A DNA stretch of 64,000 nt from Omphalotus guepiniiformis (taxonomy: Eukaryota > Basidiomycota > Agaricomycetes > Agaricales > Omphalotaceae). The stretch is from NCBI GenBank assembly GCA_028554645.1, contig JAQOOI010000061.1, positions 186,001-250,000 of the forward strand. Direction: 5' to 3'. Every line of letters begins with the position of its first letter. Positions within the stretch are counted from its first letter, which is position 1. A program made the translations under genes and the position numbers. The notes beneath the pieces are model-generated. The model was not told the origin of the DNA and did no database searches. It was given only the letters and a program-made list of their open reading frames with translations. This document shows positions 11,076 through 23,850 of the stretch, in pieces.

Positions 11076-12221
11076 CTGTCGTACCCGAGTCTTTCTGGCC
11101 CGCCACCCATACTGTATACACCGGGGTTGATACTTATCTACCCTCTGACCGCATCACATTGTGTCGGTCGTGTCGCGCAGTCTTGCGCAGTCCATATGTA
11201 TCTGTGTAAACAGTGTAACAGTGTTCCATCGATGATCCGAAATTGATATCAATGCCCCCGCTGATCTATGGTTCGGGTTCGGGTTGGTGTTGGGCTTGGG
11301 GGAAGAAGGAGGAGGGGAGAGGGAGGCGGGAGGCGGGGGAGTGGAGGGGGAGGGATGGTTTGGGAGCTAGTGCAGTGAGCAGTGAGTGATTCCCGTTCGT
11401 TATTTTCGTTCATTGGTGATACTTACATTACACTAATATCTCGATCCTCAATGATGCTGTATATCTGAATCCAGACTTCCGTTGACCATTTGGTACTGTG
11501 GCGCCTTTGTACCGCGACTTTGAAGCTTTACTAGCTTTACCACTCTACTAGTTCCTCGATGACTTGACTTGACTCGTATGACTTGACGTGACTTGACTTG
11601 ATAAGGGGTGTATTACTGTGTAACGCCACAAATACTGTACCCCGTGTGGTGTGGACTAAGAGTTTAGCCTACCTTTAGACCTTTAGGTATAGGTATAGGT
11701 ACAGCCTAGGTACTGTACTCAAGTACTAGTGAGGCACCCAAGGGGTTATAACTATATCACAAGTTCAGTAAATCGAATCGAATCTGTCGATTAATTGATC
11801 AATAATATTATATTAATCAGATTCTGTATATAGATTGACTAATATAATATTTTGGACTGATAGATTGACGGAATGACGACTTGATTGATTTTATCATATA
11901 TGACATGTACATTCCAAATTCCGACTCCACCTCCGCCTCCTCGACCTCGAACCCCCCTCCCCCTGACGGCCTGACTAGTGATCATGATTCATGACAGGGA
12001 GACTCCAAGCCAAGCTGAGAGACTTTTTCATATGATATATGGAATGTGTATTGCTCAACGGTCCGAGTCTTTTCATGTCAAATTCAATAGCTTGTTGGGC
12101 TGGTGGTGAAAGGTGGTGGACTGTCTGAGTGGGTTACCTCGGGCTTCAAGTTGGGGGAGTTTCGGGGGAGGAAATGACTTGAGTCTTGGAATGTCAATGT
12201 CATGGAGATTCGATGCGAAGA

Positions 12222-12258
12222 CTCGGACTCGGACTCGGACTCGGACTCGGGCTCGGAG
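12222..12258. repeat. Short CGGACT tandem repeat
   Basis: About six units of ACTCGG/CGGACT follow each other in an otherwise unannotated stretch. Confidence 0.8.
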
Positions 12259-13126
12259 AGTCACTCGAATTCTAACCCCAAGCTCAACTAGACGAGTCGC
12301 AGTCCTCAGCGCTCCAAGCCCACCCAACACCTGAACGTTAACTTGAGTCCTACAAGCCTCCGAACGTTACCTTAAACTCGAACAACACGGTAGGCTACAG
12401 CTTTTAGAATATAGAATAAATCATTCCGTGACAACTTGAAATGACTGTATAAATTAGTATATTAGTATCATTACATACATAGTGACATACACCTCAGACC
12501 CCCCGTTCCGTAGTCCTGCTGTAAACCTACGACGAGCCCTGTAATAGTACTATGTACGAGTCTGTAACAGTATTAGCACAACAGCATCACAGCCCAATAG
12601 TTCCATGGGTTCCACTAACACGCCGAGGGAGATAAAGCGGGATATCTCTGCTGATCCGAGTACGAGAGCCATCGACTCGGAAGACTTGAATTTTAGGGAA
12701 TTTGGGACTCGGATGGAGGAGGATGCGTGTGAAAACGAAAAAAAGGTGTATTACATATTTGACTCTGAGATATACATATATACTGCGAGATTATATATCA
12801 CAGGTCTTTCCCCCTCCCCTCTTCGTCTTCGTCTTTGGGATTCCCTGGGATTTCAAGTTCCTTCCTCCTTTTCTTCTTCGTTCTTCTTCTCCTTTTCTTC
12901 GGAGGTCTTCGCTTTCGTGTTCTTCGGGGTATTCGTCTTCGTCTTCGTCTTTTCTCCTTTTCTTGCCCCCGCCCTGTGTCCTGCCCGGGTCTTGTCCTGT
13001 CCTGGCCTGTCGACGTTCACGGTGAACCACCAACCGTACAACGTAGTAAACACCTACCCCCGCGGCTGGCCGACCCTGGCACACGTAGACTCTAAACCTA
13101 AGGCTGAGGCTGATGGCGAGAGAGGG

Positions 13127-15462
13127 ATGAAAACTCAGACAAGAGTTCAAGTCATCGACGATGTTGATGTGGATGTAGAGTCTACTAGAAGTGATACTAG
13201 ACTCGGGTTCTATGAGGAAAAGACACGAGAGGGTCGAAGGACTCGGAGACGAAAGTTGAGGGTTATTAAGAGTGTTGAGGTTGGTTTGGGGTGTGTTTTA
13301 GGTGAGTTTTTTGGTTTGTTTTGGCATTGCTTGAGGAAGTGTAATGACAATATCCTTCTAGTGATATGGGCAGTATACAGTACAACACGATACTCGATCT
13401 CATATACGATATACACATCCCACATCGCACAAACAATCTCACTCGTACTAGCCACATCAACAAGTGCCTCACTCGGGTTATTCTTTACACAATTCCTCGT
13501 TGGGGTTTCCCAAGGACAACTCGTCAGCGCAGGGATCCCTTTACAGATGGTTCTTATAACGAGCAGCGTATTACGTTCCGCTGGAGCGTTCTTTTTACTT
13601 GCGCCTGCGATTGTTAATCTCGTGATGACGGTGGTTGGTGCGGTGGAACTTGATGTGGGGAGAAGGTGTTCTTTGGATGTTGATATTGTGTGGAATACTA
13701 GGATGTGTGAGCCTGGGACGCAGAAGGAGAGTGTTTGGATTGGATTGGCGGTGTTGAGATTGGGTCTTACGATTTTGATTCTTGTCAGTTTTGTTCCTTC
13801 TTCTCCTTGCATTCAACTAATAAAATTTTCCGACAGATGCTTTACATTCTAACATCGACAATCTACACGCGTACACGATATTCTCATTCTCGACGAAGAA
13901 GAGAAGAGAAAAGGACTTCACTGGTAGCAGGACAAACACTAGAACGACCACTACGCTCATACTCCCGTTCCTCACTCAATCGTTCCATCCAATCAGAATC
14001 ACTTTGGTTAACACGTCAAGTATCAATGTCTCACTTGTCCACATCCGCGGTAAATCCGACTGCATCCGAGGAACCGGAACAAGAATCCGCGGGATCTAGA
14101 TCGGGACGGATAGGGGCTTCATCCGCTCCACCGACACAAGCTGACTTTGAAGGTCTAGCTGATTTCGCAGAGAGATTCAAAGAGGCTGTGACTCGTGTCA
14201 GAGAGGATGTCGAGCAGGGTTTAGACCGAGACCGAGAGCCGCGACCGGATGTTTCTACACCTAGTACAGATGGGAGACAATCTGCACTTGGGTATGGATA
14301 TGCGTATGATGAATCGGGAAGAGTTGTTGTGGTTGTTACTAGGTCGAGACATGAAGCTGAAGATGCTGCTGGTCTTGATCCCAGTACGTATGTTTATGCT
14401 TATGTCGATTCTGAAGGTCAACTTTCGGATGAAGACGAGTTTAGCGGTGAAGGCGCTGAGGGGCTTCTACGTTCACCACCTCCTTCACCGACACCAACGT
14501 CTGCGTCTTCTGAACATATTTTGTTCTTGAACTCTTATATTCGTAGGATGCCTACGATACTTTCCGTGGGTTCAGGGAACGAACGTGCGGCGGAGGTTAT
14601 GAGTGCGAGGAGTGTGGGGACTAGTTGGTCGAGTGCGGAGGGGATATCACCGAGGTCTTCGTTGAGTCAGAGTCCGAGTCCTGTATCATTATGTGCTCTG
14701 TCGTCCGAGTCGTCGAGCCAGAGCGTTTCGGCTTCAGCTTCACCTAGTCCTTCGGCTTCGCCATCCCCATCCTCATCCCCATCCCCATCGCTCAGTCTCT
14801 CGTTAAGCCTATCCCGTCCTGGATCAGCTGGATCGGGATGGGTGCTCGTTGATGTTGACTCGCAGGCGCTTTCACGTGCTGGATCGTTGGGTCGTCGTTC
14901 GAGTGGTCGTGGACGTGGGCGTGGAGCGAAGTGCAAAAGCAAAGGCAAAGGAAAAGGCAAAGGCAAAGAAGCAGGGGAAGATAAACATGGTCATGGATTA
15001 GGTGTGAGTGTAGCGAGTGTTAGTGTTCATTCTCTTCAAAGCACGAATACGAACACGAGCCAGAGGAGTCGGAGTCGGAGTCGGAGTAGGGATAGTTGTG
15101 GGAGTAGGGATGAGCGCGAGAGTGGGTACCTGCAACCGATTGTTTCCTCACAAACTCCGACTCAGACTCGAACGCGAGAGCGAGAGAGAAAGACGAAGAG
15201 AACGAGAACGAGGAGTATGAGTTTAGGTATGGGGATGAGTTTAGTTGGTGCTGTAGCAAGTGTTTCTGGGTCTGGGTCTGCGTCACCTTCGATTTCGCCT
15301 TCGGTCTCTCGTTCTGCTTCGGGAACGGGATCAGGTGAAGGGTGTCTGACGTCTGGGTCCGGGTCGGAGTGTGGTTGTGGTGGGGATTTGGATGTGGATG
15401 GGGTAATGCGTATGAGGACTGGGAGTGGGAGTAGTGAGAGTGGGGGAGTGGTAGTGATGTGA
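13127..15462 (+). CDS. Multi-pass membrane protein with long Ser-rich tail
   Basis: Three exons (13127-13301, 13362-13783, 13837-15462) join in frame to about 740 residues. The middle (roughly residues 60-215) has at least three hydrophobic helices: TISLVLATSTSASLGLFF, AGAFFLLAPAIVNLVMTVVG and VLRLGLTILILMLYILTS. A Cys-bearing loop lies between the last two (RRCSLDVD, NTRMCEPG). The remaining 500 residues are low complexity: Ser-Pro and Ser-Arg runs, a Gly-Lys run near residue 570, and many acidic patches. They are probably cytosolic and disordered, with many possible phosphorylation sites. I do not recognise a named family. The N-terminus is uncertain: the frame stays open back to 12605, but that DNA is CT-rich and looks like promoter or leader, so the ATG at 13127 was preferred. 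Confidence 0.65.
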
Positions 15463-15808
15463 TAGTGGTGCGATTATGGTTTGGGTTTGAGGTGTTGCGG
15501 TTTCTGAGTTTTACATTATTTTCGGCGTTTTTTTCTTTTTATTCTTCTGCTTTCCGCCCCTCTCCACGCCCGTCTCTACTATCCACGCCACGTCCCTCTT
15601 CAACTACTTCTTGCCTCCTCGCTCCCTCTCCCCCTATCCCAACCACTTCTTGTCGCCCCCTGGCGCGGCACCATCCCAACCAACCAACCAATACTACCTC
15701 ATTCTCATCCTCATCCTCATTCTCAACTGGACTGGATTATATATACAGGACAGCACAGGACCTGTCTTGCATTGCATTCACTTTCACTTTCACTTCGAGG
15801 TTTCCTTT

Positions 15809-15838
15809 TTCACGTTTCACGTTTCACGTTTCACGTTT
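15809..15838. repeat. CACGTTT tandem repeat
   Basis: Four consecutive CACGTTT heptamers. Confidence 0.85.
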
Positions 15839-16309
15839 CATACCTAAGGCCTTTCTGATTTCGATATTATCCCTCCAAGGACGGACATGGACAGGATACG
15901 GATTATGGATTTATGGATGTTAGATGCATTCCATTCATTCCATTCATACATACATATTTGCTGTATATACATCCACGCACGCATATATCACGCTACGCTA
16001 CTTTACGAAGTTGTACCGGCCTACGTTCTCTTTTTTTTTTTTCTGTTTTTTTTCGGCCTTCTCTGGTTCTGCTCTCTCCTCCTTTGCACTTCCCCCTCCC
16101 CCCCTCTCTCCCTCTCTCGCTCTCGCTCCCCTCGCTCCCTCCCTCCGACCCTCGGGGCCTCCCTCCTGCCCCGAATTCCTCCGGCCTCATCTTGCAGATC
16201 CATGTCCCATAACATATCATATCATTAACCACCTAACATTATCTCACCCAGAATATCGTATCGTGTAATTGTAGTGTATAGTACTTGCTTATCATTATAA
16301 CTCCTCATC

Positions 16310-16350
16310 TCACCCTCCCCCTCACCCTCACCCTCACCCTCACCTCACTT
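16310..16350. repeat. CCCTCA tandem repeat
   Basis: Consecutive CCCTCA hexamers on the plus strand, within a C-rich region. Confidence 0.8.
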
Positions 16351-17167
16351 GACCTCATCTCACCTCACCCTCACCCCACCGTGACCTCGAGCGAGCGAGA
16401 GAGTTACGAGTTACTTATTATCGGTCGGTCGGTCGATACGAATAGGATATCGATATCGATACACCGTTAACGTTGTATATATCTAACATAACTAACGAAC
16501 CCTTGATGTATATATTCATGTGTATATATTATTTAATTTCACTTTATTTTATTTGAGGTATGAGCTAGTAGGAATAACACACAGAGATGTATGGCACCTC
16601 GTAAGATGGACTCTCAACCGAAACATGAAACCCACCGAAATTAATGCCCGCGTGTTCATTCAAGAATCAATGTTTCCCTCTACTATCAAGTATAAGTATA
16701 AATAACAACTCCCCCGAGTCGATATGGGTTTATCGAGTGGGGAGTGTTTGAGGGGTATGGGGCGGCCAGGGGTGCTAGGGGTGTGCCAATACACAAGTAC
16801 AGCCGAAGGAATAACCACTGGCAGAGTGGTAAAGAACCGAAAGAAACTTACTTACCTAGAACCCGGAACTTGAACTTCCGGGACTTTGTCTTCGTCTTTC
16901 TTGGGATTGGGTTTAAATTTGCATTGATGAAACGAAGGTATGTAGTATTGAAGCTGTGTAGTACTATATGGGATTCATTGGGTGCGAAAGAGCCTCTAAA
17001 GAAGGATTTAGGCGCCCTCTGAAGAAAATCTTTATTTATAAGTAGTTTGGTTTAGGGCCGGTCATTGTGGGCGCCAATACTCGACTGCTTACAAGCGACA
17101 AATAGTTTTCAAAAAAAGGATCATTGAATGATACCAACAACAAGCAAAGTAAACTAGAGTAGACAAA

Positions 17168-20100
17168 TCACACGCGCAAACTCTCCGGAGGACCTAAATA
17201 ACTCGGAAGCATACCACCCACATCTAAGTACAGCAAGAAATTTCTTGAGCATAGGACGAAATACCAGAAACAACTCGCTCACCAATATCAATCTTCTGTA
17301 CAACCACCGCCGGTTCAACAGCAAACAACTATCAATGCACATCAGTTCACTCAAGCTCCTCCATAAAACCCCAAGCTCGGACGAACCTTTAACGTATGTG
17401 CCCCAACACCAACACCACTAAACGTCATATTCACACTAACAATATTATTAGCTGCAAACCCATCATCCCCATCCCATCCAGGAGGTGTATTCCCAGGTAT
17501 CTCAGGTGGTATGAAATGTGATGTCTGGACTTGAGATTCATCTACGCCTATAGAAAACGCTAGAGCGCGGTCGTCTCCGGCAGCATTTAGCGAAGGTGAA
17601 AGGCGGGTGATGACGGTGACGTTGTCTTGGTCTGAGAATAAGAAAAAGTCGTATTCCCTGAGGGTTGAGTGTAAGAGAAACCTATACGATAGAAGTCGGA
17701 GTTGAGACATACAATGAAGGACCAGATCCAGCAGTAAAATTATTTTCATCATTTCCAAGACGAGGCCAAGGTGTAACCCCAGAAAGCGTCCTCCCTAATC
17801 CAGGTATATTCTTCCAGAACATTCCAGCTACAGTGTTATTACGACTTGCGTGAGCAGCTTCGAAAGAAACTACTCCACCGCCCTCGACGAACCCTACAAG
17901 ACAAAAACGTTACACTCTGTGATTTAGGACGCACGCCACACAGACTTACCTGTGAAATTAGAAGACAAACTCGGTTTCGTATTCTGTGCAATGAACGTCA
18001 CTGGAACTTGCAACGTAGGCTGGTTCTGTGCCGTCGCTGTGAACGTCAGTTCAGCTGTATTTGCCCCCGGAGAAAGTCCACTCCAATCTGGAACCAAAAT
18101 GAAAACTCGCTGTTCTGGTGCATCCGGAGTAATCGAGCCTTTTGTTATAGACATATCCAACCAAGTAACGTTACTCGTAACATTGAAAGTGAAAGGTGCT
18201 GGGCCACCGGATCCTACGTCGATATAGAAGTTTTGGAACGGGTCAAAAGAGTCTAATGTCACGGTTGGGTTGGGACAGCTGTATTGCTGAGCACAGTCGT
18301 TTGGATTATCACCGGGCCTGCACGTGAAATTCAGCAAACATTCGAAGGAAATCGAGTGCTTTGAGGCTTACCAGGCGCCCATAGACCTTTCCGGGACGAT
18401 TCGCATGACTCCAGGGAGAGCTTGTTTTCTCGTTTGTACTCGGCTAATGGCAGGCATTCTGTAACACATTAAGAAGGCGTTCTTACTGGAAGGCAAGGAA
18501 CTCACGAGTTCGTCATTGGCTGCTGCCAGTAAACGTATCCGATATCTACAGAGTCATAAGCTCATGCTGTATTCATAAATTCACAACACTCACGCGTTTG
18601 GTCCATCATACTATTGTGATGGTGTTAGTGCTGCGACCCAAGCCAAGGTTGACGGGAAGACTCACTGGTCCCATTTGCCTGACCGTAGAGTTAGCTATCA
18701 TTTAACCCCATGTCATGGAATACTCACCATTGAGTATACTATGATACTCAAGCTCGAAATCATAGTCTTTTTCGAAAAGCGTTTCCACCTGATCAGCGAG
18801 GTCATTCGTACTGAGTCGGGCTTGAGATGCTCGCAAATTATTCAGCCCAGCGGATATCAGCATGTTCGCGAGGTTTGAGCTAGCGGAGATTGGATGATGG
18901 ATTAATTGGAAGAAGGCAGGTTGCATATCGGCAGATAGCTTGTTGTAGATTTCAGTGGAGGTGTTCAAGAGTGTTGACCATTGGTTCAGTACACGGTCGG
19001 CTCTAACAATCAACATAAAATCAGACACGCGAAAGGAATATAAAGACAAGGACGCACTCTCTATAATTCGTCAGACTAAAAGTCGTCGCGTTCCACGACT
19101 CTGGCTTCCTTCTCGAGTTGAACCGTGTCAGGTTCGCCACTAGCTCAGTCACAGTCGTCGTATCCGCGTCGTCGAGATCAAATTCCCTTTGAGCCCAAGA
19201 GAATACGAAATCCTTCAAGTTGTCCGGATTCCATATCGAGGAGTTCCACCCATAGGTGAGGAAAAACTCGATCTCGCGTTCGTAGGGTTTTAGGTCACCA
19301 ACGTTGAGCATCCATATCCGAGTCGCGTTACGGTCTACGGCGATGGACATTTGTTCGAATATCTAAGAAAATATCAGGTGGGTGTCTATGCATGGCGGAA
19401 GTGCGTTGCAGTTTGTACCTTCGGGATTTGGCTAGACTGCATGACCCAAAATATTGAAAAAACAATCTGTGCGCGACGCGAAGAAGCCTTACCACGATCC
19501 ATTTGTAGTCTCTGGGAGATCCAACCTGAATACGGGGATGAGCAGACATACGGATATTTTATGTGAGGGACCGACATAATCGACCTATTGGGCGGGGATT
19601 AAAACATAGACGAACGACAGAGTAGATGTAGACCGACGTGGTAGTAGACTCCTGAACCTCCAGAACGATTACGCTCGTCCGCCAGTGGATACCGTCGAAT
19701 GTTCCCATAGCTTTTCCCTTAGAGTCAGATGTGTACATGCCTCAGACGTAAGAGCACCCAACTTGTCATCCGACCACAAGAGGGTCACATCATCAGGTGC
19801 CCTCAGTCCCTCATCATAATACCCTTCAACCTCTTTATCTGCGGGAAGATTAGTTCAAGAACCACAAGTCATCCGTATCGCGCCACCCACAAAGAGTCCA
19901 AACTTGCGGAATGGTCGTGATGTTAGTTCCTTTGAATACATCAGTCAAAATTTGTCGTTGATCAGATACTACTTTCTCCAATAGATTGATAGCATCCCCT
20001 GAGGAAAGTGGAACTATCGTAGATGGTCAGCGGAGTGTATCCGAAGGAACAGGTTCAAGACATACGGTCACCGTCGCCTCTCATTCCAATTGTATATACG

Positions 20101-21445
20101 GACTCAAAATCCTTGGCACGTTCAGTACCGTTGATCCAGAAATCGTATATGAATTTTGAGTTGACACTGTAATCCCAGGGACCTTGACCAAACAGGCTCC
20201 ATTCGACTGGGATTGAGCGCATCATGGGTTCTTCATGACTACAGAAGCGGATATCAAGATCACGCCGTCACTGAAAAGCTCGTTGAACAAATACCTTGTC
20301 CCCATTGCTACACCATAGTAGTCCGCGTAAAACTGATTTAGCGGATCATCGACACAGAACGCACTGAGTAACGTGTGAGGTATTGAACGTTGCGTCACAA
20401 GTGAGAACAAAAATACCTGCTCCACTGGGCTAATTGAAGGATATGTTAAGCATAAGCAGAAGAAGGTGGAGATAACTAACGTACCTGGCCATAAATAGTT
20501 CGCCCTCATACGCAATATCATCTCGAACCTAGAGCCTAGGTATCAGAAACGGAAATCAACGATTCATACGATAAATTTGAGCACCATACAATTTGGTATA
20601 GAAGAAGCGGTTGAACGGAGAGTTGGTTAACGAAGCACCAGTCCCGTTTGTAAACTTTTCAAATGCCCAGTTTTGTAATGCTGGTTGTTCATCGTTGAGA
20701 AATATACCGCGATATTGCACCGTTGGAGGTCCATGAGAGCAGCCTGATGACGAAACAAACAATTCAGAGTGTTTTGTCGTAGGCACGTCAGCCCACCTAT
20801 TTGAAGATGGAAACAGTCGCGAGTCAGATACACATGATTTACGGAGGCTAAGTGAAACAACGAACTGACCAATACCACGGAGAAACACCTAATAGAATCA
20901 TGCCAAGCTCAGGAAAGGATTTATCCAACGTGCAAAGAAGACCCACCGAACTGCTCAGAGAGATCGTACATAGCAAATATAGTCCCCCGTTTATCGGATC
21001 CAATGATTATAAAGGCGCTGTCTATTCCAGGAAGCGGATTCGCAACTTCTTGAGACAGGTACGCCTCCCAAAGACCTTCAATCGACGAGACATCCAGATG
21101 GGTTGAATTCACTATTTGGTCGATTAGTGAAGACCTTCCGAGCGTGCCAACGATGATAGGACGCATAGAACGCGCGGATTGGCTTGCCCCGGCCGTGCTG
21201 TATGACACGTTTAACAACGTCGGTAGATGACCAGTCACTCGATCAATATCGGATGCGAAGTCCGACGCCGTCCGTTGTACGCCTGGCCATTCATCCTCTG
21301 AGAGAAATATAGGTGCAGCGGTGTCATGCTCGACGACCGAGAATGTTGAGGCCGAGGATTGAAACCCTGCACAGCTAGATTGTCCTATCGCGTCGACATT
21401 GGGCAAGAAAAGCGCAGAAACGACCAAGGCTATGAACGACAGCAT
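17168..21445 (-). CDS. GH115 xylan alpha-(4-O-methyl)glucuronidase
   Basis: Twenty-four exons on the minus strand add up, in phase, to 1008 residues, the usual size for GH115. Exons: 21445-20947, 20888-20870, 20796-20590, 20528-20485, 20429-20417, 20363-20295, 20238-20066, 20013-19891, 19838-19758, 19717-19638, 19584-19576, 19525-19493, 19436-19419, 19362-19058, 19002-18728, 18678-18666, 18610-18594, 18545-18506, 18458-18372, 18317-17950, 17893-17713, 17657-17387, 17328-17283, 17223-17168. A signal peptide (residues 1-19) shows secretion. Family motifs follow in order: GSDKRGTIFAMYDLSEQFG, VSPWYWWADVP, FGQGPWDYSVN, GMRGDGD, LADERNRSGGSGVYYHVDY and YKWI, then a beta-rich C-terminal domain ending LPSYLGPPESLRV. 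The enzyme removes glucuronic acid side groups from xylan outside the cell. Six exons are 9-19 nt long, so automated gene calling is likely to fail here. Confidence 0.95.
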
Positions 21446-22442
21446 ATACGAGGTGCAAGACGAGCTTGAGGAGACACAAAAGTACCTGGTCGCTGCTCTC
21501 CTGACCGTATGCTCTTATGTATGTACCGGGCCTATACTGGAATACATCAGCAAATGACGGCAGCGATATTCAAATGGATCGACCTGATGACTTGTGGAAA
21601 TTTCTCGGCTTTTCGTGGCAGGCTAAGCAAGGGTAAGCAATTATACGCGGTCGGTATTTGTCTTCCACATCAGAAAAGGTTGTGCAATACTGTGTTGAAA
21701 GCAATTAGTCACAGTCTATAGGCCAGGCGGCATAAGCTGATACAAAAACTCACCTACATTCATTCTCAAAATCGTCTGGTATTTCCGATAAGTCAGTACC
21801 TGAGAGGAAGTACGATGACAAAAGAGGAACAGAAAAAGGTCCCAAAGCATATTCATAGATTCAATTGTGGTATAGAGAGGGATGGAGCTTATGGTGTCCC
21901 GTAGCCTCATATCTGACCTCGTGACGAGAGCGGCGGTCCGATAGCAGGCACCAACTATGCAGGTGAGGACGAATATATGGACTAAGAAGATGCCCAGAAG
22001 CAAGAAACCATGGTTCGAGACGGAGATGCAGTAAGAGAAGTCAATCATGATGGCATGTAACCATAAATAAATTATTGCAAGACGTCAATACATAGACAAT
22101 CGGTGAACGAAGTCCAGTAGCACTGTAAAATGGTGGTATCCTGATATACAAGGATAACAAGGGATGGTCAGATACAGAACATTCCTCGGACATCAAAAAG
22201 CGCACTAATAAGTTCCAGATGCTTCTCCTACTAGGATAAGCGATATGAGCAACGACCCGTGTTCTTCCATATCCAAAAATCGCGGCACGACAATACGAAA
22301 CCCAAGACTCGAAATTTCGCGACACGACCTACGATGTTATGCACACACGCACACACGCATCAATTCAGTAGATCTGTAAAAACAGATTAACACCGAATAG
22401 CCCACAATCAAAACGAGTCACTCACTGAGAGCATTTCCAGTA
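21446..22442. other. Upstream of GH115; unassigned hydrophobic ORF
   Basis: No TATA box of good quality is seen before the GH115 start. A minus-strand frame at 21716-22048 begins with ATG and contains two hydrophobic segments (HGFLLLGIFLVHIFVLTCIVG and MNMLWDLFLFLFC). No partner exon or family was recognised, so it is not called as a gene. Confidence 0.4.
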
Positions 22443-23850
22443 TCACGACTGTGTAGACACCTCTCCAGAGCTCTCATCATGCGTATGTGAAGTTGTTATC
22501 TCAGTGGGAGCGTTGGGTGCCGGAGAAGTTATTCGCTCTGTTAATTCACCAACGTCACCATCACCAAGCTCCAGAGCATCGTCCATGATATCTTCGTCTC
22601 TGAGAAATTCGTGCGCAGGTGGTCCATCATCCTCACTAAGACGTATTTGGCCTTCTCTCCGCGTGATGGTCTTGAGCCTGAACGAATGTCAGCGGGGGGA
22701 AGCGAGACATGAAAGCCTATGCGCACTGGTGTGATATGACAGAGCGCAAAGCATCTGCCCTTCTCCAAAGTATAAAAAGAGCACAGCAAGTACATGTTGT
22801 CAAGAGTACGATGAGAGCCATGTTGCCAATTGGCTGTGGCTTTGGTGATGTCTTCGGCTCTGCAATTGCAAGATTATTCAATGAGAAAGTAATAGAGTCA
22901 TATATCATACCTCCTGGTGGTAACGCGACCATCTTAGCACTGCGAACGCGAAGAAAAGTTCAGGTAAAAAAGAGACTGTGGTTTGACTGCGGTTGTGACG
23001 GTGGTTGCAAGCGCCCAGCGCCAGACGCCTGCCAATTGTGCCATGTGTCAAGGCAAGACCCTCTCAGTCTAACATGTGCAAATACACGAATCAGCTTTGA
23101 CTCTGCTATCCATCTTCACCTACAGCACTTGAATCGCGACTTGAGCAACCTGCAACGCATTTTATCGATGCACATCAAGTCCCTTCAAACTTCAAGCAGA
23201 ATTCCGTACTAGACTTTTGACCCTCTAATTTACTTTGTGCATATGACAAGGGTCAGAAGGGGTCATCGTAAAACGAATCTTACGTGGTTGAACGCAGGTG
23301 AGCTATATATTTCCAGCATTCTCGCATTGACTCTTGAATTTGTTCATCAAAGAACTCGAACACCACGGCTGAAGATCATGTGTCTCCCAACCAATTCAAA
23401 ATACGGGTCCGGGATAAGATAGAAGGGTCAGCAGAAAACCCCTCCGAGCAACATCGAAATACAAGCCGGCCGGCTTGGGGCAAATGACAGAAGGGAGCTG
23501 AGCTCATAAGATCGAACATCGGTGTGTGATCTCTGTATCTGTAGAACCACTCACGAAGCCTAAAAATAATGCTCTAGGAGGTTCAGCAAATCGATGCATG
23601 ATCACTAGACATAGTAGCAGAGTCAGCCTCCGGAATACAACGGAGAGAATATCATGTTAGTGCCCCCTCACATGTTACGATCTCACCCGCTGAATAGTAG
23701 AACGGATCCCCGCGCATTGCCTGCTCTACCCGTACCCACTCATCGTCTTGTGGTGGTGTGAAAGATATCGTTGATCTTGGCCTCAGAGTCACACTGGCCA
23801 GTGGGAGATAAGATATGCCAGATCTGATGTCCGTCGAAGCGAGATACAAA
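22443..23850 (-). CDS. Unidentified single-pass membrane protein, model incomplete
   Basis: Four exon-like pieces on the minus strand fit by phase in pairs: about 23850-23687 with 23604-23555, and 22939-22727 with 22677-22443. The first pair reads like a lumenal domain (SVTLRPRSTISFTPPQDDEW, then DPFYYSA and MHRFAEPPRALFLGF). The second pair holds one transmembrane helix (MALIVLLTTCTCCALFILW), followed by a basic stop-transfer stretch and an acidic cytosolic tail (LRDEDIMDDALELGDGD) ending at a stop at 22443. This is the layout of a type I membrane protein. The part between 23554 and 22940 and the N-terminus could not be resolved; exons may extend upstream to about 24.5 kb, where DHPLIFDERSAA is visible at 24270-24235. 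It may also be a decaying gene. No function is proposed. Confidence 0.4.

Larger units (their letters stand above)
9109..13126. other. Gene-poor stretch with diverged direct repeats
   Basis: About 4 kb without a supported gene. It holds a threefold short tandem (CGGGGTTCTACGT units, 9904-9940), two diverged copies of a 0.26 kb direct repeat listed separately, a short CGGACT tandem near 12222-12258 and pyrimidine-rich DNA at 12800-12990. The last may be leader DNA of the next gene. A long open frame that starts at 12605 is in frame with the gene at 13127 but reads through low-complexity sequence. Confidence 0.55.
15463..17167. other. Intergenic with pyrimidine tracts and simple repeats
   Basis: Holds long C/T-rich tracts (15540-15660, 16028-16170), a fourfold CACGTTT tandem near 15809-15838, and a CCCTCA/CCTCAC tandem near 16310-16350. 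No gene is supported. The CCCTCA run is not the fungal telomere repeat (CCCTAA). Confidence 0.6.

Noticed and set aside
12605..13126. N-terminal extension of the Ser-rich membrane protein back to 12605
   Set aside because: The DNA is a CT-rich low-complexity tract typical of leader or promoter, and the predicted residues are Phe/Ser homopolymers.
13210..13812. 200-codon minus-strand open frame
   Set aside because: It is the shadow of the membrane-protein exons on the plus strand, which have helices, splice sites and a long continuation.
16310..16350. CCCTCA repeats as a telomere
   Set aside because: Fungal telomeres are CCCTAA/TTAGGG; this is a short internal C-rich tandem with genes on both sides.
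21716..22048. 110-codon minus-strand frame with two hydrophobic segments
   Set aside because: No family, no splice partner and no transcript signal; it may be a chance frame in T-rich DNA.
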